From Nocardioides sp. Arc9.136 (GTDB lineage Bacteria > Actinomycetota > Actinomycetes > Propionibacteriales > Nocardioidaceae), in NCBI RefSeq assembly GCF_030506255.1, contig NZ_CP113431.1:2730001-2794000 (forward strand): a stretch of DNA of 64,000 nucleotides, written 5' to 3'. The notes under the pieces are model-generated. The model had not been told where the DNA came from and did not search any database. It was given only the letters and a program-made list of their open reading frames with translations. Both the position numbers and the translations under genes were made by a program. Every line of letters begins with the position of its first letter. Position 1 is the stretch's first letter. Positions 25,176 through 33,075 of the stretch are shown here, piece after piece.

Positions 25176-26050
25176 GCGCCCACGCGCCCGCGCTGCGGAT
25201 CGGGGTCGTCAGCCCGGTCGTGACCGCCAACCCGGGCGCCCACCAGGAGTGGGAGGCGGGGGCCGGCATCGAGGAGCTCGCCCGGATCGCGGCGGTGGCC
25301 GACGGGCTGGGCTTCCACCACCTGACCTGCAGCGAGCACGTCGCCGTGCCGACCGCGATCGCGGCCGAGCGCGGCGCGACGTACTGGGACCCGCTGGCGA
25401 CCCTCGGCTACCTCGCCGCCCGCACCGAGCGGATCCGGCTCGCCACGCAGGTGCTCGTCCTGGGCTACCACCACCCGCTGGAGATCGCGAAGCGCTACGG
25501 CACCCTCGACCTGATCAGCGGCGGACGCGTGGTGCTGGGGCTCGGCGTCGGCTCCCTCGAGGAGGAGTTCGCGCTGCTGGGCGCGACGTTCGAGGGCCGC
25601 GGCGCGATCGCCGACGACGCCCTCGCCGCCCTCCGCGCGGCGCTCGGCCGCCGCACGCCGTCCTACCAGGGCCCGCACTTCTCCTTCGGCGACGTCGTCG
25701 TCGAGCCGCACGCCGTCCAGGACCGGGTGCCGCTGTGGATCGGCGGACGCACCCCGCGGTCGCTGCGCCGCGCGCTGGCCCTCGGCGACGGCTGGGTCCC
25801 CTTCGGTCTCGGGCTCTCGGCGCTGACCGAGATGCTGGCGCGCGCGGAGGTGCCCGAGGGATTCGAGGTCGTCCTCTCCCCGGGCCGACCTGTCGACCCC
25901 CTCGGCGACCCCGAGGCGACCGCCGACCGGCTGCGCCGCGTGCTGGGCGCCGGAGCCACCCTGGTCAGCACGGCGGTCCACGCCGAGTCGGCCGACCACT
26001 ACTGCGAGCAGCTGGCGGCGCTGGCCGCCGTCGGCGAGGAGATCGGATGA
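25172..26050 (+). CDS. Luciferase-like (LLM class), probably F420-dependent oxidoreductase
   Basis: This 292-residue TIM-barrel protein is of the luciferase-like class. Recognised parts are LGFHHLTCSEHVAVP near residue 45, RTERIRLATQVLVLGYHHP near 88 and KRYGTLDLISGGRVVLGLGVG near 110. Members use FMN or F420; the F420 reading is the usual one for actinobacterial catabolic clusters but is inferred. GTG at 25172 overlaps the SDR stop. Together with the two SDRs it suggests redox steps on a saturated ring or side chain. Confidence 0.8.
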   Translation: MSAHAPALRIGVVSPVVTANPGAHQEWEAGAGIEELARIAAVADGLGFHHLTCSEHVAVPTAIAAERGATYWDPLATLGYLAARTERIRLATQVLVLGYHHPLEIAKRYGTLDLISGGRVVLGLGVGSLEEEFALLGATFEGRGAIADDALAALRAALGRRTPSYQGPHFSFGDVVVEPHAVQDRVPLWIGGRTPRSLRRALALGDGWVPFGLGLSALTEMLARAEVPEGFEVVLSPGRPVDPLGDPEATADRLRRVLGAGATLVSTAVHAESADHYCEQLAALAAVGEEIG

Positions 26051-26550
26051 GCACCCCGCCCGAGGAGACCACCGCCCGGCTCGAGGCGCTCGAGCGCCGG
26101 CTGGGACAGCTCGAGGACGAGCGCGAGATCACCCACCTGATCACCGGCTACGGCCCGCTGGTCGACGCCGGCGCCGCCGAGGACGTCGCGGCGCTGTGGA
26201 CCGAGGACGGCGTGTACGACGTCGACGAGGTCTTCCTCGACGGCGGCAAGGCCATCCGCCGGATGGTCGAGTCGCCCGGCCACCAGGGCTGGATCGAGCG
26301 GGGCTGCGCGCACTTCATCGGCCCGCCCCGCGTCAGCATCGACGGCGACGAGGCCGTCGCGGTCTGCCACTCGCTGATGGTCGTCAACGGCGAGCAGGGC
26401 TTCCGGGTGCGGCGGGCGACCGCCAACCACTGGCAGCTGCGTCGTACGCCGCAGGGCTGGCGGGTGACGGTCCGGACCACCCGCGTGCTGGACGGTCGGC
26501 CCGAGTCCCCCGCCCTGCTCGCGGCCGGCGCCCGCGGCGAGCGGCCGTGA
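26047..26550 (+). CDS. SnoaL/NTF2-like fold protein
   Basis: This 167-residue protein has a short N-terminal coiled coil (ARLEALERRLGQLEDEREI), then a SnoaL-like cone fold (LITGYGPLVDAGAAEDVAALW, then a late TANHWQLRRTPQGWRVT strand). Relatives include ketosteroid-isomerase-like and ring-hydroxylating-enzyme-associated proteins. It might isomerise or dehydrate a pathway intermediate, but the active residues cannot be named with confidence. ATG at 26047 overlaps the stop before it and its stop overlaps the next GTG. Confidence 0.75.
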   Translation: MSTPPEETTARLEALERRLGQLEDEREITHLITGYGPLVDAGAAEDVAALWTEDGVYDVDEVFLDGGKAIRRMVESPGHQGWIERGCAHFIGPPRVSIDGDEAVAVCHSLMVVNGEQGFRVRRATANHWQLRRTPQGWRVTVRTTRVLDGRPESPALLAAGARGERP

Positions 26551-27332
26551 GCGGCGCGGGCACCGGCCGGCTGGCCGGCCGGGTCGCGCTGGTGACCGGC
26601 GCCGGCGACGGCATCGGCGCCGCGGTGGCCCGGGCCTACGCCGCCGAGGGCGCCCGGGTGGTCGTGGCCGAGCTGTCCGAGGAGACCGGCCCGGCCGTCG
26701 CGGCGGAGGTCGGGGGCACCTTCGTGCGCACCGACGTCTCCGACCGGGCGCAGGTGGAGGTGGCCGTCGCGACCGCCCTGGACACCTACGGCTCCCTCGA
26801 CGTGCTGGTCAACAACGCCTGGGGCTCCGCGCAGCTGTGCCGGGTCGAGGACAAGACCGACGCGATGATCGACCAGGGCATGGCGGTCGGGTTCCGCGGC
26901 CCCCTGTGGGCGATGCAGGCGGCGTTCCCCCACATGTCGGCGCGCGGCTGGGGCCGGGTGGTCAACATGTGCAGCCTCAACGGGGTCAACGCCCACGTCG
27001 GCACGCTGGAGTACAACGCCGCCAAGGAGGCCCTGCGCGCGCTCACCCGCACCGCCGCGCGCGAGTGGGCGCCGACCGGGGTCGTCGTCAACGCGCTGTG
27101 CCCCGGCGCGAAGAGCGCGGCGTTCCGCCGGGTGATGGGCGACCACCCCGAGCTCGAGGCGATGGCCGACGCCGGCAACCCGATGGGCCGCATCGGCGAC
27201 CCTCTCGCCGACGTCGCGCCGGTCGCGGTGTTCCTGGCGAGCGAGGACTGCCGCTACCTGACCGGCAACACGCTGTTCGTGGACGGTGGCGCGCACATCA
27301 ACGGGGTCGCGTGGCAGCCTGACCTGCCGTGA
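26547..27332 (+). CDS. Short-chain dehydrogenase/reductase
   Basis: This 261-residue classical SDR has TGAGDGIG (residues 17-24), LVNNAWG, catalytic Ser in NMCSLNG and YNAAK. It ends with TGNTLFVDGGAH, the standard SDR C-terminal segment. NNAW replaces the common NNAG, a small deviation. GTG at 26547 overlaps the NTF2-like stop and its stop overlaps the acyl-CoA ligase start. Likely a hydroxy-steroid or 3-hydroxyacyl type dehydrogenase of the same pathway. Confidence 0.85.
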   Translation: MSGAGTGRLAGRVALVTGAGDGIGAAVARAYAAEGARVVVAELSEETGPAVAAEVGGTFVRTDVSDRAQVEVAVATALDTYGSLDVLVNNAWGSAQLCRVEDKTDAMIDQGMAVGFRGPLWAMQAAFPHMSARGWGRVVNMCSLNGVNAHVGTLEYNAAKEALRALTRTAAREWAPTGVVVNALCPGAKSAAFRRVMGDHPELEAMADAGNPMGRIGDPLADVAPVAVFLASEDCRYLTGNTLFVDGGAHINGVAWQPDLP

Positions 27333-28912
27333 CGCAGACGCCTGACCCGACCTTCGCCGGACTGGTCGCCGACCGCGCCGGGGACGACGCCACCGCGCTG
27401 TGGTTCGAGGAGCGCCGCTGGTCCTGGCGCGAGGTGGTCGAGGAGGCGCGGCGCCGAGCCGGCCTGCTGGCCGAGCTGCGGGTCGAGGGTCCCTGGCACG
27501 TCGGCCTGGCGATGGAGAACACCGCCGAGCACCTGTTCTGGTGGTGCGGCGCCGCGCTCGCCGGCGCCACCGTCGTGGGCGTGAACCCCACCCGGCGCGG
27601 CCCCGACCTCGCGCGGGACGTCTCCTTCACCGAGTGCCAGGCGCTGGTCGTGGACGAGAGCCGGCGACCCCTCCTCGAGGGGGTCGACACCGGGGTCCCG
27701 GCCGAGCGCACGCTGCACGTCGAGGACCCGGCGTACGCCGCCCGGCTCGCGGACGCCGCGCCGCTCGCCGCCGGTGCGGAGGCGGCCGTCGCGCCCGGCA
27801 CGACGTACTCCCTCGTCTTCACCAGCGGCACCACCGCGGCCCCCAAGGCCGTCGTGTGCACGCAGGGCCGGATGGGCCGGATCGCGGCGCAGCAGGTCGA
27901 GCGGCGTGGCCTCACCGCGGCCGACGTGTTCTACGTGGTGATGCCGATGTTCCACTCCAACGCGATCATGGCGGGCATCGCCCCGGCCGTGCGGACCGGC
28001 GGCACCATCGTGCTGCGCCGCCGGTTCTCGGCGTCGGCGTGGCTGCCGGACGTGCGGCGGCACGGCGTGACGTTCTTCAACTACGTCGGCAAGCCGCTGC
28101 ACTACGTGCTGGCCACCCCGGAGCGTCCCGACGACGCCGACAACCCGCTGCGGATCGCCTTCGGCAACGAGGCCTCGGAGCGCGACATCGCGGAGTTCTC
28201 CCGGCGCTTCGACTGCCAGGTCGTCGACTCCTTCGGCTCCAGCGAGGGCGAGGTCCGGGTGATGCGCACCCCCGACACCCCGCCCGGCTCGCTCGGCACG
28301 GCGCCCGCAGGCACGGTGGTCGTCGACCCCGAGACCCTCGAGGAGTGCCCGCCGGCGCGCTTCGACGACGCCGGGGTGCTGCTCAACGCCGACGAGGCGG
28401 TCGGCGAGATCGTCAACAAGGCCGGGGCCGGGCTCTTCGAGGGCTACTGGCGCAACCCCGAGGCGGAGGCCCGCCGGCTGCGGCACGGCTGGGTGTGGTC
28501 CGGCGACCTCGCCTACCGCGACGCCGCCGGGTTCTTCTACTTCGCCGGCCGGACCGGGGACTGGCTGCGCGTCGACGGCGAGAACGTCGCCACCGCCCCC
28601 GTCGAGCGGCTCCTCGGCCGGTTCCCGGCCTTCTCCTCCGTCGCGGTGCTGGCGGTGCCCGACGAGGCGGTCGGCGACGCTGTCCTGGCCGTCGCGGAGC
28701 TGGCGCCCGGGGTGTCCTTCGACGCCGAGGACTTCGCCGGCTTCCTCGCCGCCCAGCCCGACCTCGGCACCACCTGGGTGCCGCGCTACCTGCGCCTGGT
28801 CGACGAGCTGCCGCGCACGGCGACGAGCAAGGTGGTCAAGCGCGCCGTCGACACCGGGCTCGACGGCGTCCTGATCCGGCAGGGACGCTCCTACCGCTAC
28901 GCACCCGGCTGA
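27329..28912 (+). CDS. Acyl-CoA synthetase, FadD17-like
   Basis: This 527-residue AMP-binding enzyme has phosphate loop LVFTSGTTAAPKAVVCTQG, adenine-site segment DSFGSSEGEV, hinge WSGDLAYRDA and catalytic lysine in RTATSKVVKRAV. The N-terminal segment (NTAEHLFWWCGAALAGATVVG then ARDVSFTECQALVVDE) resembles FadD17-type ligases known from mycobacterial steroid regions. The gene ends 16 bases inside the convergent gene 28897-30576, which encodes a clear paralogue. GTG at 27329 overlaps the SDR stop. Confidence 0.85.
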   Translation: MTQTPDPTFAGLVADRAGDDATALWFEERRWSWREVVEEARRRAGLLAELRVEGPWHVGLAMENTAEHLFWWCGAALAGATVVGVNPTRRGPDLARDVSFTECQALVVDESRRPLLEGVDTGVPAERTLHVEDPAYAARLADAAPLAAGAEAAVAPGTTYSLVFTSGTTAAPKAVVCTQGRMGRIAAQQVERRGLTAADVFYVVMPMFHSNAIMAGIAPAVRTGGTIVLRRRFSASAWLPDVRRHGVTFFNYVGKPLHYVLATPERPDDADNPLRIAFGNEASERDIAEFSRRFDCQVVDSFGSSEGEVRVMRTPDTPPGSLGTAPAGTVVVDPETLEECPPARFDDAGVLLNADEAVGEIVNKAGAGLFEGYWRNPEAEARRLRHGWVWSGDLAYRDAAGFFYFAGRTGDWLRVDGENVATAPVERLLGRFPAFSSVAVLAVPDEAVGDAVLAVAELAPGVSFDAEDFAGFLAAQPDLGTTWVPRYLRLVDELPRTATSKVVKRAVDTGLDGVLIRQGRSYRYAPG

Positions 28913-30576
28913 GCCGGCAGCAGCGCGCTGCGCCCGTGCGCGGCGAAGTCCCGCTCGATCGCCCGCCGCCCCGCCTCGTCGAGCAGCGCGTACGCCGACG
29001 TCCGGCCCACCCGGACCCAGACCGGGTCGCCGGTCAGCCAGGCGGCCCTCCGCAGCGGGGCCTTGTCGACCTTGCCGCTCGCGGTGAGCGGGACCGCGGG
29101 GGTGACCCGGACGAAGCGCGGCCACCACTTCGCGCCGAGGTCCGGCTGCGCCGCGAGGAAGGTCCCGAACGCGTCGGGGTCGAACCGCGCGCCCGGCAGC
29201 AGCTCCAGCGCGCACATGACCTGGTCACCGGTGGCCGGGTCCGGCACCGCGTGGACCACCGCGGAGAGCACGCCGGGCACCCGGGCGAGGACCCGCTCGA
29301 CCGGAGCCGTCGCGAAGTTCTCCGAGTCCACCCGCAACCAGTCCGAGGAGCGCCCGGCGAACCACAGGAAGCCCTGCTCGTCGCGGTAGGCCAGGTCACC
29401 GGACCAGAAGTCCTCCCCGCGGACGCGGTCCGCCGTCGCCTCCGGGTTGCGCCAGTAGCCCTCGAACGACGCAGCGCCGCCGATCGCGACCATCTGGCCC
29501 ACCGCCTCGGGGTTCGACAGGCGCCCGGACGCGTCGAGCACCGCCCGCGGGCACTCCTCCCCGGTCGCCTCGTCCAGGACGCGCACGTCGGCGCCACCGG
29601 CAGGCACGCCCAGCGCCCCGGCCGGGGTGTCCGGCGTCCGCGCCACGCGGAAGGCGCCCTCGCTCATCCCGTAGCCCTCGACCACCTCGCAGCCGAAGCG
29701 CTCGGCGAACCGGGCGACGTCGACCTCGGAGGCCTCGGTGCCGAAGGCCAGCTCGAGGGTCGAGGTGCGGTCCCGCGGGCCCTCGGGGCGGCTCAGCACG
29801 TAGGACAGCGCCCGCCCGACGTAGTTGACGAAGGTGGCCCCGTGCCGGTGCACGTCCTCGGCGAAGCCGCCCGCGGAGAACCTCCGGGCCATCGCGACCG
29901 TCGCGCCGACCCGCATCGCGGTCGCCAGGTTGAGCATCACCGCGTTGCCGTGGAAGAGCGGCATGCACAGGTAGGTCACCGAGTCGCGCCGCAGCCGCAC
30001 CCGCTCCACGAGGGCCTCCGTCAGCCGCCCCAGCCGGCCCTGGCTGACGACGACCGCCTTCGGCGCGCCGGTGGATCCCGAGCTGAACAGCAGCAGCGCG
30101 ACCGCCTCGGCCGGCGGCAGCTCCTCCGGCACGTCCGCGCCCCGGTGGGGCGCCAGCGCCGCGTCGTACGACGGGTGGTCGACGACGAGCACCCGGTCCG
30201 GCGGGACGCCGTGGTCGGCGCCGAGGAGGAGGTGGGCCAGCCGGTCCTCGGTGACCAGCAGGTCGACGTCGGCGTGCCGGACGTCGCGGGCCAGCTCGGG
30301 GCCGCTGCGGCTGGAGTTGAGCCCGACCACCACCGCGCCGGCCATGGAGGCGCCCGCGATCCAGAAGACGTGGTCGGGGACGTTCTCGAGGAGGACGCCG
30401 ACGTGGAGCTGCCGTCGCTCCCCCGCCGGCGGGCCGGGCACGAGCCGCGCCAGCGCCGCGGCACGCACCGCCCCCTCCCGCACGACCTCGTCCCAGGTCC
30501 ACTCCCGGTCCTCGAAGCGCAGCCCGGCCGCCCCGTCGCCGAGCCGGGAGCGGACGATCTGCGCGAAGGTCTCCAC
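28897..30576 (-). CDS. Acyl-CoA synthetase, FadD17-like paralogue
   Basis: This 559-residue AMP-binding enzyme has LLFSSGSTGAPKAVVVSQG, GYGMSEGAFRVART, FWSGDLAYRDEQGF and catalytic lysine LTASGKVDKAPL. Its N-terminal half matches the convergent ligase segment by segment (ENVPDHVFWIAGASMAGAVVVG, SGPELARDV), so the two are tail-to-tail paralogues. GTG at 30576 is the start; 129 bases separate it from the divergent hydratase. The pair may activate different acids of one pathway. Confidence 0.85.
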   Translation of the reverse strand: METFAQIVRSRLGDGAAGLRFEDREWTWDEVVREGAVRAAALARLVPGPPAGERRQLHVGVLLENVPDHVFWIAGASMAGAVVVGLNSSRSGPELARDVRHADVDLLVTEDRLAHLLLGADHGVPPDRVLVVDHPSYDAALAPHRGADVPEELPPAEAVALLLFSSGSTGAPKAVVVSQGRLGRLTEALVERVRLRRDSVTYLCMPLFHGNAVMLNLATAMRVGATVAMARRFSAGGFAEDVHRHGATFVNYVGRALSYVLSRPEGPRDRTSTLELAFGTEASEVDVARFAERFGCEVVEGYGMSEGAFRVARTPDTPAGALGVPAGGADVRVLDEATGEECPRAVLDASGRLSNPEAVGQMVAIGGAASFEGYWRNPEATADRVRGEDFWSGDLAYRDEQGFLWFAGRSSDWLRVDSENFATAPVERVLARVPGVLSAVVHAVPDPATGDQVMCALELLPGARFDPDAFGTFLAAQPDLGAKWWPRFVRVTPAVPLTASGKVDKAPLRRAAWLTGDPVWVRVGRTSAYALLDEAGRRAIERDFAAHGRSALLPAQPGA

Positions 30577-30705
30577 GACCGCACGCTAGGTCGCGGACGG
30601 TGGCGCCCGCAGCGGCCTCCCGACCACCGGTACCTCCGCGCGCCGGCCGTACCGATCAGCGAGACCGTCCGGCGGCCGGCCCGCGGCGCACGACACGCTG
30701 GCCCC

Positions 30706-31533
30706 GTGAGCGACCCCTACTCCCCGAGCAACGTCGGCCGCACCGACGTCCCCGACGCCGCGATCCGCGAGGCCGCCGACCGGCTCCTCGAGGCGGCGCG
30801 GACCGTCGAGCCCTGCGCGCCGGTGCGCGACCTGATCGGCTCCGAGGACCTCGCCGCGGCGTACGCCGTGCAGTCCCGGCTCGTCGCCGCGCGGCGGGCC
30901 GAGGGCGCGGTGGTGGTCGGCCGGAAGATCGGCGCGACCTCGGTGGCGGTGCAGCAGCAGCTCGGCGTCGACCAGCCGGACTTCGGCTGGCTCTTCGACG
31001 ACATGGACCTCACCGGCGCCGCCGAGGTGCCGATGGCCCGGCTGCTGCAGCCCAAGGCCGAGGCCGAGGTGGCCTTCGTCCTCGGCGCCGACCTCGACGA
31101 GGGCCCGCTCGACCACGCGCAGCTCCGCGCGGCCGTCGACCACGCCGTCGCCGCGATCGAGGTCGTCGACAGCAGGATCGCGGGCTGGGACATCTCCTTC
31201 GGCGACACCGTCGCCGACAACGCCTCCAGCGGCCTCTACGTCCTCGGCACCGAGCGCCGCACCCTCGACGAGGTCGAGCCGGTCGAGGTCACCATGCGGA
31301 TGACGATCGACGGCGAGGAGGTCTCCACCGGCAACGGCGCAGCCTGCCTCGGCGACCCGATCAACGCCCTGGCGTGGCTGGCCCGCGCCGCCCGGGCGTA
31401 CGGCGAGCCGCTCCGCGCCGGCCAGGTCGTCCTCTCCGGCGCGCTGGGCCCGATGCGCGAGGTGCACCCCGGTGCCACCGTCGTCGCCGAGATCGGCGGG
31501 CTCGGCTCCGTCACCGCGCGGTTCTCGGGCTGA
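30706..31533 (+). CDS. 2-keto-4-pentenoate hydratase family protein (HsaE-like)
   Basis: This 275-residue protein belongs to the fumarylacetoacetase-related hydratases. Recognised are VVGRKIGATSVAVQQQLGV near residue 68, PKAEAEVAFVLG near 118 with metal-binding acids, and EVVDSRIAGWDISFGDTVADNASS near 147. HsaE hydrates the dienoate released by HsaD, so this enzyme would follow the local HsaD-like hydrolase. GTG at 30706 has no clear ribosome site, so leaderless translation is possible. No adjacent aldolase or acylating aldehyde dehydrogenase (HsaF, HsaG) is seen in the window. Confidence 0.85.
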   Translation: MSDPYSPSNVGRTDVPDAAIREAADRLLEAARTVEPCAPVRDLIGSEDLAAAYAVQSRLVAARRAEGAVVVGRKIGATSVAVQQQLGVDQPDFGWLFDDMDLTGAAEVPMARLLQPKAEAEVAFVLGADLDEGPLDHAQLRAAVDHAVAAIEVVDSRIAGWDISFGDTVADNASSGLYVLGTERRTLDEVEPVEVTMRMTIDGEEVSTGNGAACLGDPINALAWLARAARAYGEPLRAGQVVLSGALGPMREVHPGATVVAEIGGLGSVTARFSG

Positions 31534-31578
31534 CCGGGAGCTTCGTCGGCTGACCGGGAGCTACATCGGCCGGCCGAT
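31528..31578. repeat. Tandem 20-base repeat and palindrome at the end of the hydratase gene
   Basis: GGCTGACCGGGAGCT occurs at 31528-31542 and again at 31548-31562. The hydratase stop codon lies in the first copy and an in-phase-looking TGA in the second. A perfect palindrome ATCGGCCGGCCGAT follows at 31565-31578. It lies between convergent genes, so a terminator is possible; TGACCGGGA also matches the motif in the 15358 and 20881 regions. Confidence 0.6.
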
Positions 31579-31595
31579 GAATCTTCCGGCCGCGA

Positions 31596-31979
31596 TCAGC
31601 CCTCCCGCGGCGGGCACAGGCAGAACGGGTGCCCGTCGGGGTCGAGCATCACGTGCCACTGCTCCCCGCCCGGCTGCTCGGGCGCCGGCGTGGCACCGAG
31701 CGACTCGGCGTGGGCGACCGCCCGGCCGAGGTCGCTGACGCGGAAGTCCAGGTGGTACTGCTGCGGGTGCTCCTGCCCGGGCCACTGCGGCCGCGTGAAC
31801 CCCTCGGCGCGCTGGAAGTTCACGGTGGTGCCGTCCAGGACGGCCTGGGCGAAGCCATGCTCCGGGTACTCCCCCGTGACCTCCCCACCGACGAGGTCGG
31901 CGTAGAAGCGGGCGAGCCGGGCGGAGTCCGAGCAGTCGATGGTGACGGCGAGGAGGGCGGTGACGGGGGTGCTGGTCAT
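31596..31979 (-). CDS. Glyoxalase/bleomycin-resistance fold protein
   Basis: This 127-residue protein is one vicinal-oxygen-chelate unit pair: LLAVTIDCSDSARLARFYAD at the start, QYHLDFRVSDLGRAVAHAES in the middle and a VMLDPDGHPFCLC end. Such proteins bind small molecules or act as lyases; the function is open. ATG at 31979 has no visible ribosome site. It diverges from the AraC regulator with 51 bases between starts, and a TCTTGCAAGA palindrome (32012-32021) lies in the gap, so the regulator probably controls it. Confidence 0.8.
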   Translation of the reverse strand: MTSTPVTALLAVTIDCSDSARLARFYADLVGGEVTGEYPEHGFAQAVLDGTTVNFQRAEGFTRPQWPGQEHPQQYHLDFRVSDLGRAVAHAESLGATPAPEQPGGEQWHVMLDPDGHPFCLCPPREG

Positions 31980-32030
31980 GGTGAACACGATCGGCGACCC
32001 ACCGTCGGTGGGTCTTGCAAGAATCCGACA

Positions 32031-32873
32031 GTGACCTGGTCCGTGGCACCGATCGAGGTGGACGAGCCCGCCCACCTGCGGGACGCGCGCGGGTTCACCC
32101 CGTCGCTGCGGCGCTGGGCACCTCCGGCCGCCCTCGACGACGTCGTACGCCGGTTCTGGGTGCCGGTCTGGTCGCTGCCGCCAGGCGCCTCCTCGGTGCA
32201 GCGGGTCCTGCAGCACCCCGTCTGCCAGCTCGTGGTCGGCTCCGAGGAGGCGGTCCTGGTCGGGCCGGACCGCGGGATGGGCACTCGCGAGCTGCGCGGC
32301 AGCGGCTGGGCGGTCGGCGTCATGCTGCAGCCGGCCGCGGGCACGGTGCTGGCCGGCGGGCCGATGACGGCGCTCACGGATCGGCAGCTCGACCTGGCGG
32401 CCGTGCGGGGGCTCGACGCCGCGGGCGGCGCGGCCGGTCTCGCGTCGCGGGTCCGGGCGGTGATGGCGCCGGGGCCGGCCGACCCCGAGCGCCAGGCCGA
32501 GGCCTGCTCGCTCCTGGCGACGGCGCTCGCCGCCCTCCTGCCCGTCGACGAGGAGGGGTTGCTCGTCAACCGGCTGGTGGCGGAGGTCGAGGCCGACCCG
32601 GGCATCCGCCGCGTGGGCGACCTGTGCGAGCGGTTCGCCACGACCGAGCGCACCCTGCAGCGGCTCACCGCCCGCCGGATCGGACTGTCGCCCAAGTGGC
32701 TGGTCCAGCGCCGCCGGCTGCACGAGGTCGCCGAGCGGCTGCGTGCCGGCGAGGGGGCCGAACTCGCGACCGTCGCCGCCGAGCTGGGCTACGCCGACCA
32801 GTCGCACCTGACCCGCGACTTCCGCGCGGTCACCGGCACCACGCCGGGCGCGTTCGCCGCCGAGCCGCGGTGA
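32031..32873 (+). CDS. AraC-family transcriptional regulator
   Basis: This 280-residue protein has an N-terminal ligand-like domain and a C-terminal AraC helix-turn-helix (VGDLCERFATTERTLQRLTA near residues 200-220, then LATVAAELGYADQSHLTRDF). GTG at 32031 lies 9 bases after the TCTTGCAAGA palindrome and has no ribosome site, so the message may be leaderless. It is likely autoregulated and controls the divergent glyoxalase-like gene. It is not obviously linked to the Jet operon downstream. Confidence 0.85.
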   Translation: MTWSVAPIEVDEPAHLRDARGFTPSLRRWAPPAALDDVVRRFWVPVWSLPPGASSVQRVLQHPVCQLVVGSEEAVLVGPDRGMGTRELRGSGWAVGVMLQPAAGTVLAGGPMTALTDRQLDLAAVRGLDAAGGAAGLASRVRAVMAPGPADPERQAEACSLLATALAALLPVDEEGLLVNRLVAEVEADPGIRRVGDLCERFATTERTLQRLTARRIGLSPKWLVQRRRLHEVAERLRAGEGAELATVAAELGYADQSHLTRDFRAVTGTTPGAFAAEPR

Positions 32874-32904
32874 GCGTCGCCGGGGCTGCACCCTCGCCCT
32901 CGTC

Positions 32905-33028
32905 GGTTCATCAAGGTATGCAGACGGAGCGACGGCGGCTGGTTCGTCTGCATACCTTGGTGGACCAGCGCTTCCCCGGGTGAGCTCGCCACGGGAGGCG
33001 ACCGTTCGGCGACATACCTTGATGGACC
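32905..33028. repeat. Three-copy CATACCTTG element with a 15-base-pair inverted repeat
   Basis: A 16-base element CATACCTTG[A/G]TG[A/G]ACC occurs three times: inverted at 32905-32920, direct at 32951-32966 and 33013-33028. The first two form a perfect stem, CAAGGTATGCAGACG (32912-32926) against CGTCTGCATACCTTG (32945-32959), around an 18-base loop. A CAGGC-type tandem tract lies at about 33048-33074. The block fills the 202-base gap between the stops of the AraC regulator and jetC. It could act as a two-way terminator, a small mobile element or a protein site; no coding is credible there. Confidence 0.75.
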
Positions 33029-33075
33029 GACAGGCACGGCCGCGCCCCAGGCCAGGCCAGGCCAGGCCCGGCCGG

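Noticed and set aside
31596..32891. A possible hidden jetD gene on the minus strand after jetC
   Set aside because: The only real coding on that strand is the 127-residue glyoxalase-like protein; the rest is antisense to the AraC regulator and has no TOPRIM motif.
32905..33028. CRISPR array
   Set aside because: Only three copies, in mixed orientation, with unequal spacing and no cas genes.
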